NCBI RefSeq assembly: GCF_000955955.1
Contig: NZ_JYJG01000055.1
Span: 29,983 to 93,982, forward strand
Reading direction: 5' to 3'
Source of the DNA: Lentzea aerocolonigenes
GTDB lineage: Bacteria; Actinomycetota; Actinomycetes; Mycobacteriales; Pseudonocardiaceae
Length of the DNA: 64,000 bases
The notes under the pieces are model-generated. The model was given only the letters and a program-made list of their open reading frames with translations. It did not search any database and had not been told where the DNA came from. Made by a program: the position numbers and the translations under genes. How positions within the stretch are numbered: position 1 is the first letter of the stretch; each line of letters starts with the position of its first letter. Below, in pieces: positions 59,641 to 64,000 of this stretch.

Positions 59641-59684
59641 TCCGCGTTGTTCGGACGGGCATCGCATTGCGCTGAACGGGCGAA

Positions 59685-59690
59685 TACCCT
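59685..59690 (+). promoter_or_regulatory. -10 box of a leaderless promoter (AfsR-like gene)
   Basis: TACCCT is followed by six bases and the ATG at 59697; no ribosome binding site. Confidence 0.55.
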
Positions 59691-59696
59691 GCCCGC

Positions 59697-62414
59697 ATGG
59701 GCGAGCTGCGCGTCGACGTGCTCGGTGATCTGCGGATCACCGTCGACGGCGCGCGGCTGGAACCGTGCCAGCCGCGGCAACGCGCGGTGCTCGCGGTGCT
59801 GGCGATGCGGTCGCCGCACTCCGTCTCGCGGGCCGAGCTGATCGACGCGGTGTGGGGTGACGACCCGCCGTCGAGCGCTTCGGGCAGCCTGCACACGTAC
59901 ATCAGCGCGTTGCGGCGGCTGGTCGAGCCGGATCTGCCGCCGCGGGCGTGTGGAAGCCTGATCGTCACGACCGACAGCGGGTACGCCTGCGCGGTGGCGC
60001 CGTCCGATCTCCGCGAGTTCGAGTCGTTGCGCCAGAGCGGGCAGCTGCGACCGGCGCTGGAAACCTGGCGTGGCACCGCGCTCTCGGACGTGCCGGGTCC
60101 GTTCGCCGAACGCCAGCGCGCCCGGCTGGAGGAGCTCCGGCTGACCGCGATCGAGGACTGGGCCGAGGCCGCGATCTCGGCAGGTGAGCACGGCGAAGTG
60201 GTCGACACGGTGACCCGGGTCGTGGCCGATCATCCGGTGCGGGAACGGCTCGTGCGGCTGCTGATGCTCGCGTTGAGCAAGTCAGGCCGTCAGGCGGAGG
60301 CCCTGGCCGCGTTCCGGACCTGTCGTACCGCCCTGGTCGGCCAGCTGGGCGTCGAACCGGGCTCTGAGCTGCAGGAACAACACGCACAGATCCTCCAGGG
60401 CGGCCCGGTTTCCCGGGCTGTGCGGCCCGCTCAGACCACGCACGACACGATCGGTTTCATTGGGCGCGACAGTGAGATCGCCGAGCTGTGCGCGCGGTTG
60501 AGCGGGTCCGAGCCGCGCACGGTCGTGATCTCCGCGATCGACGGCACCGGCGGGATCGGCAAGACCGCGCTGGCCGTGCACGTGGCGCACCTGCTGGCCG
60601 GCCGGTTCCCGGACGGGCAGCTGTTCATCGACCTGCAGGGGTTCGCGCCGCACAGTTCGCCGGTGCCGCCGGACGAGGCGTTGCGGCGGTTGCTCGCCGG
60701 GCTCGGCATCGACCAGAAAGTGCTGCCGGACGACCTGGACGGCCGGGCCGGGATGTACCGCAGCGTGCTCGCTGATCGTCGGGTGCTCGTGTTGCTGGAC
60801 AACGCTTTCAACGCCGAGCAGGTCCGCCCGTTGCTGCCCGGCGTGTCGGCCAGCGCCGTGCTGGTGACGAGCCGCAACCGGTTGAGCGGACTCGTGATCT
60901 CCGGTGGCGCGCACCGGGTCACGCTGGACGTGCTGCCCGAGGTCGAGGCCCTGGGGTTGCTGCGGTCGATCATCGGTCATCGCGTCGACGCCGAACCTCA
61001 GGCTGCTCGTGAGCTGGTGCGGTTGTGCTGCGCGCTCCCGCTGGCGTTGCGGGTGGCGGCGGAACGGGTGAGCGTCGGTCCGAACAGGACACTCACGGCC
61101 CTGGTCGAGGAACTCGCCGCGGAGCGCCTGGACGGGCTGGAGGCCGACGAGACCACGGCCGTGCGGGCCACTTTCTCCTGGTCGTACCGGGCTTTGTCGC
61201 CTGAGGTGGCGCGGATGTTCCGGCTGCTGGGCCTGCATCCCGGCCCGACGCCGTCACTCGGCGCGGCCGCGGCTCTGGCCGGGTTGCCGGTGCGGGAAGC
61301 CCGCCGGCTGCTGGACGTCCTGTGCGCGGGCCACCTCGTCGACGAGATCGCGTTCCGCCACTACAACTTCCACGACCTGCTGCGGACCTACGCGCACGAG
61401 AAGGCGCTCGAGGACGAGCCCACCCCGGAGAAGGCCGTCGACCGGTTGCTGTGCTGGTACCTGCACAGCGCGGACGCGGCCGACCGGCTGCTCTTCCCCG
61501 GCCGCAGGCGGATGCCGTTGCCAGAGCTGCCGGAAGACGTTGCGCCGCAGACGTTCGAGAGCGCGGACGACGCCCGCGCGTGGCTGCGGACCGAGTACGT
61601 GAACCTGATCGCCGCGATCAGGCACGCTGCCACGAGCGGCAACATCGAGCTGGCCGCGCGGCTCCCGCTGGCGTTGATGAGCTTCTTCGAGTTCGACTCG
61701 CACTTCGACGACGGTCTCGCGATGTACCGGCTCGGTCTGGACGCCGCCACCGCTTCCGGCAACAGACGCGCGGAAGCCGCGCTGTGCAACAACATGGGCA
61801 TCCTGCACTCGGTCCGGCGGTCGTACGACGACGGTGAGCGCTGGTTCCAGCGCGCACTGCCGTTGTGGCAGGAGATCTGCGACGAGCACGGCGAGGGCCA
61901 GGCCCTGATCAACCTGGCCGGCGTCTACGTGGGCCGCGGGACCGGCGACGCGCCGGCCGCCGAACGGCACCTGTTGCGCGCGTTGGACATCTTCGCGCGC
62001 CAGGACAACCAGCTGGGCCGCGTCTTCGCGATGACCCACCTCACGACGGTCCTCAAACGCATGCAGCGCCTCGACGAAGCCCTGGCGTACGGCATGGAGG
62101 CCGCATCCACCGCCCGCGATCTGGGCGCCGACGTCATCGAGGCGGCCACACTCGGCGACCTCGGCCGGTTGCACGAGGAGCTGCGCGACTTCCCCGCCGC
62201 GCTGGCGTGCCACGAGGCCGCCCTGGAAATCCACGTGCGCGTCGGCAACCAGCTCCGCGAGGCCCGAGACCACCTCTGCATCGCCTACGTGTGCCGGGAC
62301 ATGGGCTTCTACGAACGCATGCGCGCCGAGTACACCCGTGCGTTCGCGATGCTGGAGGAGCTCAACCCGGCCGAGGTGGAATCGGAACGGGCCGCGTTCG
62401 GCCCGCTGCCCTAG
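59697..62414 (+). CDS. AfsR/SARP-family regulator with NB-ARC and TPR domains
   Basis: 905 residues. Winged helix (about 1-95: LRVDVLGDLRITVDGARLEP, SRAELIDAVWGDDPP), BTAD (about 105-245: FESLRQSGQLRPALETWRGT), then an NB-ARC ATPase with P-loop GTGGIGKTALAVHVAHLLAG near 283, RVLVLLDNAFNAEQVRPLLP and LPLALRVAAERVS. Tetratricopeptide-like repeats fill the C-terminal third (AALCNNMGILHSVRRSYDDG and later repeats). This is the AfsR layout, a pleiotropic or cluster-specific activator. It follows the odd P450 by 57 bases. The end overlaps the lipoprotein gene by 4 bp. Confidence 0.94.
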   Translation: MGELRVDVLGDLRITVDGARLEPCQPRQRAVLAVLAMRSPHSVSRAELIDAVWGDDPPSSASGSLHTYISALRRLVEPDLPPRACGSLIVTTDSGYACAVAPSDLREFESLRQSGQLRPALETWRGTALSDVPGPFAERQRARLEELRLTAIEDWAEAAISAGEHGEVVDTVTRVVADHPVRERLVRLLMLALSKSGRQAEALAAFRTCRTALVGQLGVEPGSELQEQHAQILQGGPVSRAVRPAQTTHDTIGFIGRDSEIAELCARLSGSEPRTVVISAIDGTGGIGKTALAVHVAHLLAGRFPDGQLFIDLQGFAPHSSPVPPDEALRRLLAGLGIDQKVLPDDLDGRAGMYRSVLADRRVLVLLDNAFNAEQVRPLLPGVSASAVLVTSRNRLSGLVISGGAHRVTLDVLPEVEALGLLRSIIGHRVDAEPQAARELVRLCCALPLALRVAAERVSVGPNRTLTALVEELAAERLDGLEADETTAVRATFSWSYRALSPEVARMFRLLGLHPGPTPSLGAAAALAGLPVREARRLLDVLCAGHLVDEIAFRHYNFHDLLRTYAHEKALEDEPTPEKAVDRLLCWYLHSADAADRLLFPGRRRMPLPELPEDVAPQTFESADDARAWLRTEYVNLIAAIRHAATSGNIELAARLPLALMSFFEFDSHFDDGLAMYRLGLDAATASGNRRAEAALCNNMGILHSVRRSYDDGERWFQRALPLWQEICDEHGEGQALINLAGVYVGRGTGDAPAAERHLLRALDIFARQDNQLGRVFAMTHLTTVLKRMQRLDEALAYGMEAASTARDLGADVIEAATLGDLGRLHEELRDFPAALACHEAALEIHVRVGNQLREARDHLCIAYVCRDMGFYERMRAEYTRAFAMLEELNPAEVESERAAFGPLP

Positions 62415-62992
62415 GTTGGAGGGAAGGGGTACACCGGCATCGACCCGGTGTACGGCGCGGGCACGATCTTACCGCTCGTCGTCAGCGTGAACGACATGGC
62501 CGGGTAGTAGGCGTCGAGGTACCGCGCGAAGTTCCCCGGCGGTGGCGCCACCACCCCGACCTCGACCCCTGACCCGTCCACTTCCGGCCCGGCCTGCACG
62601 ATCTCGATCCCGCGGCCCTTCCAGTACTCGCGGTCGTCCATGACCCGCGTGACGTGCTCGGCCATCTCGGCCTTCGTGTACCTGGCGTCGCGGAACTCGA
62701 TCCGCGCGTCCGGCGCCACCCTGCGCACCTCTTCGTCGAGCCTCGGATCCGGCTTGCGGTGGACGACGATCATCGCGCCCCGGATCTCCAGCCCGGCGTA
62801 GGTGCCGGCGAACTCCTTCTCCAGCAGCGGCTGCACCGCGTCCGCGGCCTTCGTCAGCACCGGGTCGTTCATCGGCGTGGTCAACGGCACCGGCGTGGTG
62901 GTCAGCGGAGCGAGCAGGCCGGGTTCGCGGCGGTTGTTCCCGCAGGACGTCACCGCCACCAGCATCAACACGAGCAGGACAAGTCTCCCCAT
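62411..62992 (-). CDS. putative lipoprotein, unknown function
   Basis: 193 residues. MGRLVLLVLMLVAVTSCGNN is a lipoprotein signal with the lipidated Cys at 17, so the protein should be anchored outside the membrane. The mature part has a Pro/Thr-rich linker (LLAPLTTTPVPLTTP) and a small alpha/beta domain (AVQPLLEKEFAGTYAGLEIR, GAMIVVHRKPDPRLDEEVRR). No recognised family. Single gene, convergent with the AfsR-like gene. Confidence 0.78.
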   Translation of the reverse strand: MGRLVLLVLMLVAVTSCGNNRREPGLLAPLTTTPVPLTTPMNDPVLTKAADAVQPLLEKEFAGTYAGLEIRGAMIVVHRKPDPRLDEEVRRVAPDARIEFRDARYTKAEMAEHVTRVMDDREYWKGRGIEIVQAGPEVDGSGVEVGVVAPPPGNFARYLDAYYPAMSFTLTTSGKIVPAPYTGSMPVYPFPPT

Positions 62993-63017
62993 GGCCCATA
63001 GGACGGAGCCGGGAGCC

Positions 63018-64000
63018 TCAGAGGTTGCCCGCTTTCCGGAACGCGACCGCCTGCCCTGCCGCCACGGCCAGGTTCGCCAGCGCGAGAGCGACCCAGAGGC
63101 CGGTGAGCCCGTGCGCGGCGGCCGGGACCGCGACGATCGCCAGCACGCCGTAGCAGACCGCGAACACCGCGAAGCTCGGCGTCGTGCGCTTCCGCCCGGC
63201 CAGGCCGAACCCGAGCACCGCCTGCAGCCCGTCCGCGAGCACCACCAGCACGATCAGCCCCAGCAGTCCGGTGACCACGTCCACGACCGCCGGATCGTCG
63301 GTGAACAGCCGTGGGACGTCCCCGAGGACGATCACCGCGCAGATGACGGACAACGTGACCGCGGTGCTCGCGAGACCGGCCGTCATCGTGCGCTTGTCCA
63401 CCTGCGGCACGATCGCCTGCCCGATCGCCACGGCGGCCGTGAACGCGAGGCTGACGAGCGCGGTCGCGATGTTGTGCGCGGCCGCCGCAGTTTCACTCAC
63501 CCATGCGGCGGCGATCGCCAGCACACCCAGCACGGCGAACTTGACCAGCACGGTGCCCGCCATCGGGACGCCGACCTTCGCGAGCTCCCAGATCTGTCCG
63601 AAGTGGACCCGGAAGCCGAGCCGGCCGCGAAGCCGCTTTCGCAGTCCCGAAACGGTGATCAGGCATCCGACGAGCTGAGCGGCGCACAGGGCGACTCCCG
63701 CGCCGTTGAGCCCGAGTGGACGCACCAGCAACGGCGAGAGGATCACCGTGCACGCGGCACCGGCGAGACCCGCGTGCAGCACGACCCTGGACTGCCGCAA
63801 GGCGACCAGGCACGAGGTCGCCGCCGAGCCGAACCCGTTGAACAGCACGCCCACGGCCATCAGCAACGGGAACGGCCCGAGCTGCTCGACGGTCGCGGAC
63901 GGCACTCCGCTGGCGCGTGCGATCAACGGGGTGGAGGCCACCGCGAGCGCGCCGGGAACGCCGACGAACACCGCGAGCCACCTGCCGTCGCGCACCGCTC
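63018..64000 (-). CDS. MATE-family efflux transporter, C-terminal part
   Basis: The frame is open to the window edge, so the N-terminus is missing; 327 codons are visible. About nine hydrophobic segments remain, including VGVLFNGFGSAATSCLVALR, the conserved-type linker FGQIWELAKVGVPMAGTVLV (start of the second MATE repeat), and AAAHNIATALVSLAFTAAVA, IGQAIVPQ. The two-fold repeat and the GVPMA segment support MATE rather than MFS. These are sodium- or proton-driven multidrug exporters. Confidence 0.85.
   Translation of the reverse strand, partial: AVRDGRWLAVFVGVPGALAVASTPLIARASGVPSATVEQLGPFPLLMAVGVLFNGFGSAATSCLVALRQSRVVLHAGLAGAACTVILSPLLVRPLGLNGAGVALCAAQLVGCLITVSGLRKRLRGRLGFRVHFGQIWELAKVGVPMAGTVLVKFAVLGVLAIAAAWVSETAAAAHNIATALVSLAFTAAVAIGQAIVPQVDKRTMTAGLASTAVTLSVICAVIVLGDVPRLFTDDPAVVDVVTGLLGLIVLVVLADGLQAVLGFGLAGRKRTTPSFAVFAVCYGVLAIVAVPAAAHGLTGLWVALALANLAVAAGQAVAFRKAGNL

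Noticed and set aside
50740..62414. Secondary-metabolite gene cluster suggested by LAL, AfsR, SnoaL, Dabb and P450 genes
   Set aside because: No synthase, synthetase or tailoring set is present; the regulators alone do not define a cluster.

Overview
The window is GC-rich, densely coded actinomycete DNA. GTG starts are frequent, neighbouring genes often overlap by 1 to 8 bases, and the regulators are AfsR/SARP, LAL-type LuxR and PucR types. The gene content (secreted CAZymes with CBM13 or discoidin modules, a DUF6292-like protein, a racemase matching the Amycolatopsis N-acylamino acid racemase) suggests the Pseudonocardiales (Lentzea, Saccharothrix or Amycolatopsis relatives). This placement rests on protein style alone. 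No rRNA, tRNA, CRISPR array or insertion sequence was seen.

Layout. 1-6 kb: the start of a methyltransferase-like gene (minus), a cytochrome P450, a secreted C39-like cysteine peptidase, and a minus-strand ABC exporter (ATPase plus FtsX-like permease). 6.2-20.7 kb: eleven plus-strand genes, every junction overlapping, ended by a strong hairpin. They encode cytoplasmic penicillin-binding-fold hydrolases, a complete dipeptide-type ABC importer, an M19 dipeptidase, an S9-S12 fusion, an M20 amidohydrolase, a GNAT acyltransferase and an N-succinylamino acid racemase-type enolase. A PucR-type regulator follows. I read this as an uptake and salvage route for peptides containing D-amino acids, ending in irreversible D-to-L conversion through N-acyl intermediates. 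22.7-27.5 kb: a LysR/SDR divergent pair (the SDR broken by a 10-bp tandem duplication), a TetR/MFS divergent pair with two palindromic operators, a universal stress protein and a short SARP-like regulator.

27.6-50.7 kb: a carbohydrate island of secreted enzymes: GH27 (frameshifted), GH95, two GH30 enzymes with different binding modules, a GH71/99-like protein, a large GH3 and a GH92, with LacI and ROK regulators and no sugar transporter. Embedded at 37.5-40.4 kb is a cluster of small acidic and membrane-associated proteins (DUF3618, Holin-X-like). 50.7-64 kb: regulatory and accessory genes: a LAL regulator, an MFS/Dabb/SnoaL operon, a TDT transporter with a divergent LysR, an HNH endonuclease, a LuxR protein, a P450 with an aberrant heme loop, an AfsR-like regulator, a lipoprotein and the end of a MATE transporter.

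Three window-wide patterns stand out. Short tandem duplications recur, two of them breaking reading frames. Regulator genes repeatedly show a TANNNT box exactly six bases before the start codon, as expected for leaderless mRNAs. All nine convergent gene pairs overlap or abut.
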